Assembly: GCF_004795035.1 (NCBI RefSeq)
Contig: NZ_SSBK01000008.1
Span: forward strand, 62,001-126,000
Origin: Streptomyces sp. A0958
GTDB taxonomy: Bacteria; Actinomycetota; Actinomycetes; Streptomycetales; Streptomycetaceae
Reading direction: 5' to 3'
Length of the DNA stretch: 64,000 nucleotides
Made by a program: the position numbers and the translations under genes. Positions 44,152 to 51,691 of this stretch are shown here, in pieces (position 1 is the stretch's first letter; each line of letters opens with the position of its first letter). Under the pieces are notes generated by a model, which ran no database searches, was not told the origin of the DNA, and saw only the letters and a program-made list of their open reading frames with translations.

Positions 44152-45102
44152 ATGTCGGATGCGCGAGTGCACCGCACGGTCCACCAAGTGATCGCGGCGG
44201 CCCCGGCCGGTGTGCTGTACGGGCTGATCGCGGACGCCACGCGATGGCCGCTGTTCTTTCCGCCTTGCGTCCACGTCGAACAGCTCGACTTCCAGGGGAC
44301 GCGGGAGCGGTTGCGCATGTGGGCCACGGCGGGTGACGCCGTCACGTCCTGGATCTCCAACCGCCGTCTGGACGTGCAGCGGCTGCGCGTGGAGTTCACC
44401 ATGGACCAGCCCACCGACCCCACCCGCTCCGCGAGCGGGGTCTGGACCGTGGAACCGCTCGGCGACCGCTCCCGGGTGACGCTGGAGCACTCCTTCACCG
44501 CCACCGGTGACGACCCCGCAGACGCGGCCTGGGCGGAGGAGGTCACGGCGGCCAACAGCAGCGTCCAGCTCGGGCTCGCCCGGGTCGCCGAGCGCTGGAC
44601 CCGGCTGGACGACCTGGTGTGGTCCTTCGAGGACACCCTCCACGTCAACGCCCCCGCCGAGCTGATCTTCGACTTCCTGTACCGGGCCGACGACTGGCCC
44701 GCCGAACTGCCCCACGTCGCCCGCCTGGACCTGGTCGAGGACGAACCGGGCGTGCAGGTGATGTCCATGGGCAGCCTGTCCATCGACGGCGGCACGCACA
44801 GCACCGAGTCCGTCCGCATCTGCTTCCCCGGCGCCCAGCGGATCGTCTACAAGCAGGTCCGCACCTCGCCGCTGTACGCCGCGCACGCGGGCGAGTGGTC
44901 CATCGAGCCCGACGAGACGGGCGTGAACCTGATCGCCCGCCATCACGTGCTGCTCGACGAGGACAACATCGAGCGGGTGCTCGGCGAGGGCACCGACGCC
45001 GTCGCCGCCGGCCACTACGCACGCGACGCGCTCGGCCAGGCAGGACTGTCCGTTCTGCGGTACGCCACGCGGTACGCCCTCGGTTCGGTCCGCGTCCTGT
45101 GA
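44152..45102 (+). CDS. Polyketide aromatase/cyclase didomain, second set
   Basis: A 316-residue protein with two START-like (SRPBCC) cyclase domains: residues 1-150 (VHQVIAAAPAGVLYGLIADA, WPLFFPPCVHVEQLD) and 155-310 (FEDTLHVNAPAELIFDFLYR, WSIEPDETGVNLIARHHVLL). This is the ActVII/JadD/AlpE type that aromatises the first ring of C9-reduced polyketides. It is homologous to the core copy at 58547. The stop overlaps the acyl-CoA-dehydrogenase gene (GTGA). No ketoreductase accompanies it, so it either acts on the shared reduced intermediate or on a different one. Confidence 0.85.
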   Translation: MSDARVHRTVHQVIAAAPAGVLYGLIADATRWPLFFPPCVHVEQLDFQGTRERLRMWATAGDAVTSWISNRRLDVQRLRVEFTMDQPTDPTRSASGVWTVEPLGDRSRVTLEHSFTATGDDPADAAWAEEVTAANSSVQLGLARVAERWTRLDDLVWSFEDTLHVNAPAELIFDFLYRADDWPAELPHVARLDLVEDEPGVQVMSMGSLSIDGGTHSTESVRICFPGAQRIVYKQVRTSPLYAAHAGEWSIEPDETGVNLIARHHVLLDEDNIERVLGEGTDAVAAGHYARDALGQAGLSVLRYATRYALGSVRVL

Positions 45103-46913
45103 GCGCGGCCCGGACCACCCAGACCCCCGTGCGGGACATCCACGCCCCCGCACGGGACAGCCTCCCCGGTGCCGCCGCCACGGCGGGGACCGGCGCCGAC
45201 GCCCCGGACGCACCGCCGCTGCGGGCCACCGAGCCGCTGCGGGCCGCGCGCCTGGAAGCCGCGCTCGGCGACCCGTCCGACCCCGGGAACCCGCACGGGC
45301 ACCTCGCGCTGCTGCGCGCCGACGAGGCCCGTGAGGTGCCCGAGGCCACCGAGGCGCTGCTCGCGGAGGCCGGCGTGGCCGCCGAGTTCGTCCCCCACGA
45401 CCTCGGCGGCCGCCTCACCTCCCTGGAGGAACTCGCCCGCGTCCTGCGCCCGTTGTTCCGCCGCGACCTGGCCCTCGGCTACGGCTTCGGTATCACGTCC
45501 CTGTTCGCCGCCTCCTCGGTGTGGACCGCGGGGGACGAGCACCAGCGGCGCTCCCTGGCCGACGTGCTGCTCGGCGGCGGCCGCGTCACGATCGTGCACC
45601 GCGAGGTCGCGCACGCCAACGCCATCCTGCGCAACGAGATGGATGCCGAGCGGCGCCCAGGCGGGTGGCTGGTCGGCGGGCGCAAGGACGTGGTCATCAA
45701 CGCCCACCGCGCCGACGCGTTCGTGGTGTACGCCCGCACCTCGCGGGAGGCGGGCCCCCGCAGCCACTCGGTCCTCATGCTCGGACCCGGCGCGCCGGCC
45801 GCCGGCGAGGTGCGCCGGCTCGGCCGGACGGAGACGCCCGGCATGCGCGGAGCGCACTTCTCCGGCCTCGAACTCGACGGTGTGGCCCTGCCCGACGGCG
45901 CCCTGGTCGGCGCCGTCGGCGACGGAGTGTCCCTGGCCCTGCGCAGTTTTCAGATCAGCCACTGCCTGATCCCGGCCACCGTGCTCGCGGGCGTCGACGG
46001 CGTACTGCGCTCGGCGGTGCGCGCGGCCACCGAGAACCGGCCGGACGGCCGGCCCTCCCGCCGTCGCCAGAAGGCGCTCGCCGGGGTCTTCGCCGACCTG
46101 CTGGCCTGCGACGCCATGGCGGTCACCGGGCTGCGGGCGATGAGCCTCGTGCCCGAGGAGTCGTACCTGCTGGGCGCGGCCGTGAAGTACACGATGCCGG
46201 ACCTGCTGCGCGAGGACCTGGAGGAACTGGCCACGGTGCTCGGCGGCCGCGGCTACGACCGGGGGCCGGTGTACGGCGGCTTCCAGAAACTCGTACGCGA
46301 CCTGCCGGTCGCCGGCCTCGGGCACGCGGGCACGGCAGTCTGCCAGGCGGTGATCGTGCCGCAGCTGCCGGCCCTGGCCCGTACGGCCTGGTTCCGCACC
46401 CCGGAACCGCCGGCCGAGCTGTTCCGGCCGGGCGCGCCGCTGCCCGCCTTCGACCACCGGCGGCTGGCCCACTCCGGTACCGACGACCTGCTCACCGCCA
46501 CCCTGGTGGGGGTGGCCGGCCGGCTGGAGGGCCGCACCGGCGGGGGGACGCCGGTGGCGGCCCTGACCGACCTCGCGCGGGCCTTCGTGGCGGAGCTGCG
46601 GGTGCTGCGCGCCCGGTGCGCCGCGCTCGGCGGGGACTTCGGCCCGCAGGCCTGCGCCCTGGCCGACCGTTACGCGCTGGTGCTCTCGGCCGCCGCCGTG
46701 CTGGGGGTCTGGGAGGCGCAGGAACAGGCCGGCGACCCGTTCCTCGGAGAGCCGGCGTGGGCGGTGCTCGCCCTCAGCCGCATCGGCCGCCGCCTGGGCG
46801 TACCGGTGGCGAATCCGCCCGGCGGGGTCGTCGAGGCGGTGCTGGACGAGGCCCTCGACCGCTGCCGGCAGGGGCGCAGCCTCGACGTGTACGGCACGCG
46901 GCTCGCGGGCTGA
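45099..46913 (+). CDS. Acyl-CoA dehydrogenase-like flavoprotein
   Basis: A 604-residue protein. After a 45-residue variable start come the N-terminal helical ACAD domain (TEALLAEAGVAAEFVPHDLG), the middle beta domain (VIVHREVAHANAIL-type region, GWLVGGRKDVVINAHRADAF) and the C-terminal helical domain (LLRSAVRAATENRPDGRPSR, KYTMPDLLREDLEELATVLG, GRGYDRGPVYGGFQKLVRDL). The extra 200-residue C-terminal helical part is like long-chain/ACAD-oxidase members. It probably oxidises an acyl thioester of the second PKS route, but a substrate cannot be named. Translationally coupled to the aromatase. Confidence 0.75.
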   Translation: MSAARTTQTPVRDIHAPARDSLPGAAATAGTGADAPDAPPLRATEPLRAARLEAALGDPSDPGNPHGHLALLRADEAREVPEATEALLAEAGVAAEFVPHDLGGRLTSLEELARVLRPLFRRDLALGYGFGITSLFAASSVWTAGDEHQRRSLADVLLGGGRVTIVHREVAHANAILRNEMDAERRPGGWLVGGRKDVVINAHRADAFVVYARTSREAGPRSHSVLMLGPGAPAAGEVRRLGRTETPGMRGAHFSGLELDGVALPDGALVGAVGDGVSLALRSFQISHCLIPATVLAGVDGVLRSAVRAATENRPDGRPSRRRQKALAGVFADLLACDAMAVTGLRAMSLVPEESYLLGAAVKYTMPDLLREDLEELATVLGGRGYDRGPVYGGFQKLVRDLPVAGLGHAGTAVCQAVIVPQLPALARTAWFRTPEPPAELFRPGAPLPAFDHRRLAHSGTDDLLTATLVGVAGRLEGRTGGGTPVAALTDLARAFVAELRVLRARCAALGGDFGPQACALADRYALVLSAAAVLGVWEAQEQAGDPFLGEPAWAVLALSRIGRRLGVPVANPPGGVVEAVLDEALDRCRQGRSLDVYGTRLAG

Positions 46914-47088
46914 CGGAACACCGGACCCAGGGCCCGGCGGGCGACGGCCGCGAGCCGTCCCCCGCCGCCACGTACGGACATCCCCGCCCCGCGGGGCCGT
47001 GCCGGGGCGCCGGACGAGCACCCCGGCACGACGGCCGGCCGCCTGCGCGGGGTCATGGGCGACCGGCACGACATCGCAGGAGGCGACG

Positions 47089-47898
47089 ATGAACAAGGTG
47101 ACGTGTGCCGTACCGGTCCACGTGCCACGGCCGGACGGGCCCTGGCACGGAGTGCGGGAGAGCCTGGCCGAGCTCGGCAACGCGGTGGTCTACACGACGT
47201 GGAGCGAATGGCTGCCGAGCGTCCTGACCAGTCCCCGGCTGCCCGAACTGCTCGGCGCGGACTGGGACCGCTACCGCCGTACCCCCGATCCCACCGTCCG
47301 CTACCGTTTCGCCGCCGCCCGGCTGCTCATCAAGTGCACGGCCGGGGCGGCCCTGGGGATCGAGCCGGAGCACCTCGACCTGGCCTACCGGCTCGGCGGA
47401 CGCCCGTACCTGCGCGGCTTCGACCAGATCGAGCTGAGCCTGTCGCACACCGGCGAGCTGATGGCCGTGGGGCTGAGCCGCACCGGCCGGATCGGGGTGG
47501 ACGCGGAGCCGACCGGGCGCGCGGTCCGGCTGGACCTGCTGGAGGCGCAGATCCTGACCGCCATCGAGTCGGCGGAGATCGCGGAGCTGCCGGAGGAGCA
47601 GCGGGTGCCGCACGCGCTGCGGCTGTGGACGCTGAAGGAGGCGTACACCAAGGCGCTGGGACAGGGACTGCGGCTGGGCTTCAAGGAGTTCGGCTTCGGA
47701 CGCGGGCTGAAGCTGCACGCTCCGGACGGCAGCGCCGCCACCCGTGGCGAGTGGGGCTTCGCCACGCACGAGGTCATGGGCCGGTACCTGGTGAGCACCG
47801 CCTGCCACGACGCGGGGCTGTGCACCGCGGACGACACGTCCGTGGGCACCATGCTCGACCGGGGCTTCCTGTCGGCGATGAGCATGAACACGGAGTGA
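47089..47898 (+). CDS. Sfp-type 4'-phosphopantetheinyl transferase
   Basis: A 269-residue transferase. The Mg/CoA motifs are GVDAE at about 136-140 and WTLKEAYTKALG at about 180-191; the substrate region is LGGRPYLRGFDQIELSLSHT. It converts apo- to holo-carrier proteins. AGGAGG is 5 bases before the ATG. A dedicated transferase inside a type II cluster is unusual, and here it lies between the acyl-CoA dehydrogenase and condensation-domain genes, suggesting the second PKS route needs its own activation step, perhaps of the ACP at 57254. Confidence 0.9.
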   Translation: MNKVTCAVPVHVPRPDGPWHGVRESLAELGNAVVYTTWSEWLPSVLTSPRLPELLGADWDRYRRTPDPTVRYRFAAARLLIKCTAGAALGIEPEHLDLAYRLGGRPYLRGFDQIELSLSHTGELMAVGLSRTGRIGVDAEPTGRAVRLDLLEAQILTAIESAEIAELPEEQRVPHALRLWTLKEAYTKALGQGLRLGFKEFGFGRGLKLHAPDGSAATRGEWGFATHEVMGRYLVSTACHDAGLCTADDTSVGTMLDRGFLSAMSMNTE

Positions 47899-47941
47899 TC
47901 CGGTACGACTCCACCGGTTCTGCGACGCTTCCCCAGCCGCG

Positions 47942-47970
47942 TCAGCGGTCTGTCAGCGCCCCGGCAGCGG
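47942..47970 (+). promoter_or_regulatory. SARP-binding repeats before the condensation-domain gene
   Basis: TCAGCGG (47942), TCAGCGC (47953) and GCAGCGG (47964), each 11 bp apart and nearly identical to the array at 38323. They end 110 bp before the GTG start at 48080. Confidence 0.7.
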
Positions 47971-48079
47971 GTTGCGCCACGGTGGCCCGGGAGTTCCGCG
48001 CCTTCTGCGGCCGGGTGCTTCCCGGGCCCCGGCCGACGGCTGGGCCGGCCCGCACGGACGAGTGCCGGAGGAGGCGAAC

Positions 48080-49705
48080 GTGGCTATGCCGAGTCGCCCG
48101 CGCGCGGAGCAGGGACAGGGCGGCCGCGCCGCGGAGCCGCCGTCCCTGCCGGTGACCCGGCAGCAGCGCGACCTGTTCCTGGACCCCCTCGGGCAACGTG
48201 GCACCGGCCGGTACGTCGAGCAGATCTCCTGGCACTGGCGGGGCCCCCTGGACACCGGGCGGTTCACGGCCGCCTGGCAGTCGGTGGTCGACCGCGAGAC
48301 GGTGCTGCGGGCCGCCTTCGCCGGGGACCCCGAACCGCACGTGGTGCTGCACGAGCGGGCCGAGGCAGAGGTGGTCCGTCACCTCGCCGGCAGCGTCGGC
48401 TGGGACGAACTCGTGGAACGCGACCGGCTGCGGGGCTTCGACCTGCGCGACGCCGGCCCGCTGCGCGTCACCCTGCTGGACGAGCCCGCGGAGCCCGCGG
48501 AGCCGCCGGACGGCGGTGCGGGTGCGGTGCCGGACGGCGGCGGGGGTGCGGTGCCGGACGGTGGTGCGGGTGCGGTGCCGCCGCCCGTCGCGCGCCGGAC
48601 GCCGGACGCCTCCGGGGCCGTCACCCGCGTGCTGCTCACCTTCCACCACGGGCTGCTCGACGCCTGGAGCGTGTTCGTCCTCATCGACGAGTTCTACCGG
48701 GCGTACCTCGCCGGCGGGGCGCTGCCCGGCGGTGAGCGGCGCCCCGACATGCGTGACTGGTTCCAGTGGCTCGGCCGCCAGGACCCGGGGCCCGCCCGGG
48801 AGTTCTGGACCCGTGCCGTGCCCCCCGGAGCTCCGGCCGTGCTGCCGGCCGCTCCGGGACCCGACACCCGGGAGAGCGGCTGTGGGCGTGCCGAGGGGCG
48901 GCTGACCGCCGCCGAGGCCGACCGGCTGCACCGCTGGGCCGCAGCCAGGGCCCTGCCCGACTCGAGCGCGCTGCAGGCGGTCTGGGCGCTGCTGCTCTAC
49001 CGCGCCGCGGGCGCGACCGGGCCCGCGCAGGTCGGCTTCGGCGTGACCGTCTCGGGACGCGGCATCACCCTGGACGCCGTCGAGCGGCTGCCGGGACCGC
49101 TGCGCGCCTGTCTGCCGATGTCCGTGCAGGTCGACCCCGCGCACCGGTTGCCCCAGCTGCTCACCGGGCTGCGCGACCGTGCCCTCGACATGGCGGCATA
49201 CGAATGGGTCTCGGCCGGGCAGATCCACGAGTGGACCGGCCGCGCCGCCGGCGGCGGCCGTCTGCTGGAGAGCGTCGTGGCGGTCGAGAGCAGGCCGCGC
49301 CGGCGGGCCGGGGTGCGCGGCGAGTTGGCCGCCGGCGGCGTACGGGTGGACCCGCCGAGGGCGAGCGGTGCGCACACCGCCTTCCCGGTGGCCCTGTTCG
49401 CGCACCGCGAGCCGAACGGCGCGCTGACCCTGAGCGCGCTGCACGACCGGGCCCGGATCTCGGCCGACGACGCGGGCCGCCTGGTCGGGCACTGCGTACG
49501 GCTGCTGAAGGAGCTGCCCCGCACCGACGAACGAACGACGGTCGCCGACGTGCTCGCCACGCTCGCCGGCCACGCGCTGCCGCGGATCGCCGCCCCGCCC
49601 CGCCGCCGGGCGGACCGGCCGCACCCGGCCGTACTCGACCGGCGGGCGAGCGGCCGTCGAGCCGATTCCGAGCCTTTCTTGACACCGTGGGGCGACACAC
49701 CCTGA
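48080..49705 (+). CDS. Stand-alone condensation-domain protein (NRPS C-domain fold)
   Basis: A 541-residue protein. HHGLLDAW at about 189-196 fits the C-domain motif HHxxxDx with its catalytic histidine; SWHWRGPLDTGRFTAAWQSV near 50 and the C-terminal bridge (QVGFGVTVSGRGITLDAVER) are also typical. No adenylation or carrier domain follows, so it would act in trans on carrier-bound acyl groups, forming an amide or ester. The GTG at 48080 follows GGAGGAGG. Its stop overlaps the ribosome site of the 46-residue peptide gene, and a SARP array precedes it. Three 24-bp repeats add a PDGGAGAV linker before the active site. Confidence 0.8.
   Translation: MAMPSRPRAEQGQGGRAAEPPSLPVTRQQRDLFLDPLGQRGTGRYVEQISWHWRGPLDTGRFTAAWQSVVDRETVLRAAFAGDPEPHVVLHERAEAEVVRHLAGSVGWDELVERDRLRGFDLRDAGPLRVTLLDEPAEPAEPPDGGAGAVPDGGGGAVPDGGAGAVPPPVARRTPDASGAVTRVLLTFHHGLLDAWSVFVLIDEFYRAYLAGGALPGGERRPDMRDWFQWLGRQDPGPAREFWTRAVPPGAPAVLPAAPGPDTRESGCGRAEGRLTAAEADRLHRWAAARALPDSSALQAVWALLLYRAAGATGPAQVGFGVTVSGRGITLDAVERLPGPLRACLPMSVQVDPAHRLPQLLTGLRDRALDMAAYEWVSAGQIHEWTGRAAGGGRLLESVVAVESRPRRRAGVRGELAAGGVRVDPPRASGAHTAFPVALFAHREPNGALTLSALHDRARISADDAGRLVGHCVRLLKELPRTDERTTVADVLATLAGHALPRIAAPPRRRADRPHPAVLDRRASGRRADSEPFLTPWGDTP
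48506..48577 (+). repeat. Three in-frame 24-bp tandem repeats
   Basis: Units at 48506, 48530 and 48554 each encode PDGGAGAV or PDGGGGAV inside the condensation-domain gene, about 12 residues before the active-site strand. The unit length is a multiple of three, so copy number can vary without frameshift. Confidence 0.85.
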
Positions 49706-49716
49706 AGGAGTTGCCC

Positions 49717-49857
49717 ATGTCCGACCAGGAGTTCCGCGAGATCGATATGGCCGTGTTCGGGATGGTGCCCGTGGGTACGGCCCCGCCGCTGAGGCTGGCC
49801 GGTGCCGACCACGACGACGACGCCGAGTTCTTCACCATCGTCCGAGGCATCGACTAA
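49717..49857 (+). CDS. 46-residue peptide coupled to the condensation-domain gene
   Basis: Reads MSDQEFREIDMAVFGMVPVG then TAPPLRLAG, ADHDDDAEFF, TIVRGID. A perfect AAGGAG sits 6 bases before the ATG and overlaps the upstream stop, so it is very likely translated. Acidic, no cysteine, no transmembrane helix. I recognise no family; it is not MbtH-like. It could be a partner or scaffold of the condensation protein or a precursor peptide. The stop codon TAA is provided by the left end of a small mobile element; without that insertion the codon would be TAG at the same place. Confidence 0.65.
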   Translation: MSDQEFREIDMAVFGMVPVGTAPPLRLAGADHDDDAEFFTIVRGID

Positions 49858-49950
49858 GGGCTTGCCGGGAATTAACCTGTGGGTTTTGCGACCTGGGCTC
49901 GCAGGTTGGCGTGCTGCTGGCCCACGTGTTGTTCTCCGGCAAGCCCTTAG
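49854..49950. mobile_element. About 97-bp MITE-like element in the peptide stop codon
   Basis: Both ends read CTAAGGGCTTGCCGG inward (15 bp, perfect inverted repeats). A C-TA-G target with TA duplication explains the flanks. The element has no coding capacity. The following 49951-50466 contains no gene I can support; open frames there are weak. Confidence 0.75.
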
Positions 49951-50466
49951 CCCGTGTGGCGCATCGTGCGGGGTCCGGAATCCGGGCGGCTCCGGCCCTG
50001 GCCGTGACCACCACGAGCCCACCGACCTGCGCCCCGGCTCTCCCCTCCGCCATGTCCCTGCCGGATTCCGACGGCCGCGAGCGGGTCTCGACCTACCGTC
50101 CAGCGCCGCTCCACCACCGGTCGAGGGCCCACTGGCAGGCTGCCTGACTGGACCGGGCCCGGGCCCTGACCGCGGCCCGTCCGGCGCGCACGTCGCCCTG
50201 CTCGTGGTCTTCTTCCTGATGCCCGAAGGGCAGTCCTCGATGAGCGCCGCCGGGCAGTCCGGCGAGGCCCCCGGGGCCACGGAGGGTTCCGTGGGGGTCG
50301 CGGCGGCCACCGAGCGGTAGGCGCGGCGAGCGCCGGCCCCGTGCGGTGGAAGCGGTGCCCCGTCGGGTGCCGCGGCCGCCGCGCACCGCCGCCCGGCGGG
50401 CGACGGCCGGCCGGACCGTCCGCAGCCAAGCCGGTGTGTGCGCCGGCGTAAGGAGGGATTCACACC

Positions 50467-50883
50467 ATGCCGCTGTCGAAGCGGGAGAGCCGGCCCGAGG
50501 TGTCCGCCTCGGTCGACGCGTTCCTCAACGACCACCGGTACGTGGCCGCGCTCACCACCGTCCGGCCCGACGGGACGCTCCACACGGCGCCCGTGCGGTT
50601 CACCTGGGACGCGGACACCGGCCTCGCCCGGGTCATGACGGTGGTCTCCTCGCGCAAGGCCAGGAACCTGCTCGCGGCCCCGGGCGGCCGGGTCACGCTG
50701 TGCCAGGTGCAGGGCTTCACCTGGGTCACGCTCGAGGGCACCGGCACCGTTGTCACCGAGCCGGCGCGGGTGGCCGAGGGGGCCCGGCGGTACGCCGAGC
50801 GGTACTGGTCGGGGCCGCCGAACCCGCCCGGCCGGGTGGTCATCGAGATCGAGGTGGACCGGGTGCTCAGCCTCAACACCTGA
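50467..50883 (+). CDS. PPOX-class FMN/F420-dependent oxidoreductase
   Basis: A 138-residue split-barrel flavoprotein of the pyridoxamine-phosphate-oxidase superfamily: AALTTVRPDGTLHTAPVRFT, VVSSRKARNLLAAPGGRVTL, VTLEGTGTVV. Small members of this type in natural-product clusters reduce or oxidise quinones or other aromatic intermediates with FMN or F420. AAGGAGGG precedes the ATG. Convergent with the SnoaL-like gene, separated by a strong bidirectional terminator. Its role in the pathway is inferred from position. Confidence 0.75.
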   Translation: MPLSKRESRPEVSASVDAFLNDHRYVAALTTVRPDGTLHTAPVRFTWDADTGLARVMTVVSSRKARNLLAAPGGRVTLCQVQGFTWVTLEGTGTVVTEPARVAEGARRYAERYWSGPPNPPGRVVIEIEVDRVLSLNT

Positions 50884-50893
50884 GGCGGGTACG

Positions 50894-50960
50894 CCGCAAC
50901 GGCACGTGCGCGGCGGCGCCGGGAGGATCTCCCGGCGCCGCCGCGCACGTGCCGTTGCGG
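50894..50960. terminator. Strong bidirectional terminator (31-bp perfect stem)
   Basis: Left arm 50894-50924 starts CCGCAACGGCACGTGCG, loop GGATC, right arm 50930-50960 is its exact complement. It lies between two convergent genes. Confidence 0.85.
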
Positions 50961-51006
50961 CCGCCGGGCCCCGGGCACGGAACCCGGGGGAGGGCCCCGG
51001 GCCCTC

Positions 51007-51504
51007 TCACGCTCCCTTCGGGGGCGGCGTTCCGTCCGCCCACAGCAGGCGGAAGGACAGCAGCGTCAGCCGCCAGCCCAGCGGGGTGCGCCGGGCCTCG
51101 CCGTCGACGAACGTGCCGGTGGCGAACAGCGGCGGCAGGTCGCCTTGCGGGCGCGCGTGGTGCGGGTGGTGCACGTGCGTGCACAGCACGTTGGCCCGCA
51201 GCGTCGCCCGGTCGCCGTCGAGGACGACCAGGGCCCCAGAGCCCAGGTGCTGGGTGGCGGCGAAGGCCGACAGGGCGGTGAGGTGGAACTTCGCCATGCC
51301 CTCGGCGCCCTCGTGCCGGCTCATCGGCGGGAAGGCGACGACGCCGTCCGGCGTGAACAGCCGCGCGGCCCAGGCGTCGTCGAGCTTCTCGTCGTCGAGC
51401 GAGAGCAGATAGCGGTCCAGCAGGGCCGCCACGAGGGCCCGGGACTCCGCCGGGGTCTCCGCGGCCGGGACGGCGGGACCGGCGGGAATGTGAGTGGAGG
51501 TCAT
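51007..51504 (-). CDS. SnoaL-like (NTF2-fold) protein
   Basis: A 165-residue NTF2-superfamily protein: the helix SRALVAALLDRYLLSLDDEK, DAWAARLFTPDGVVAFPP, then HLGSGALVVLDGDRATLRAN and VHHPHHARP. The SnoaL_4-type fold is used for cyclases, hydratases and hydroxylase partners in polyketide tailoring. The histidine cluster HVHHPHH is notable. Its promoter region faces the core PKS operon, with the SARP box at 51546 lying between the two divergent starts. Function within the pathway is not determined. Confidence 0.7.
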   Translation of the reverse strand: MTSTHIPAGPAVPAAETPAESRALVAALLDRYLLSLDDEKLDDAWAARLFTPDGVVAFPPMSRHEGAEGMAKFHLTALSAFAATQHLGSGALVVLDGDRATLRANVLCTHVHHPHHARPQGDLPPLFATGTFVDGEARRTPLGWRLTLLSFRLLWADGTPPPKGA

Positions 51505-51545
51505 GCCCGAGCATGCGCCCGCGCGCACCCGCGCGGGCAACCCCG

Positions 51546-51585
51546 TCGACAAGGACCCGACGAAGTCCTGACGAAGATCTGACGT
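51546..51585 (+). promoter_or_regulatory. SARP-like repeats at the head of the core PKS operon
   Basis: TCGACAA (51546), CCGACGA (51557), CTGACGA (51568) and CTGACGT (51579), all 11 bp apart. They lie about 107 bp upstream of the FAD-oxygenase start at 51692 in the divergent control region. Confidence 0.6.
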
Positions 51586-51691
51586 GGCCGGCCTTTTTCT
51601 GACATTCCTTTTCAAAGGCCTGTACGGATCGCTATTTACGCTCCGCCCGAACCCTCGCGATACTGGGAGTACACCAGTGGGAAGAGGGCAA

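Noticed and set aside
43408..45213. Long reverse-strand open frame opposite the aromatase gene
   Set aside because: Composition typical of the antisense of a high-GC gene (Arg/Gly/Pro-rich); the forward strand encodes a clear didomain cyclase.
49717..49857. MbtH-like protein or lanthipeptide precursor
   Set aside because: No MbtH tryptophan motif, no cysteine, and no lanthipeptide or other RiPP-modifying enzyme adjacent.
50346..51281. Forward open frame over the PPOX gene and terminator region
   Set aside because: It reads through the 31-bp terminator stem and antisense to the SnoaL-like gene; composition is antisense-like.
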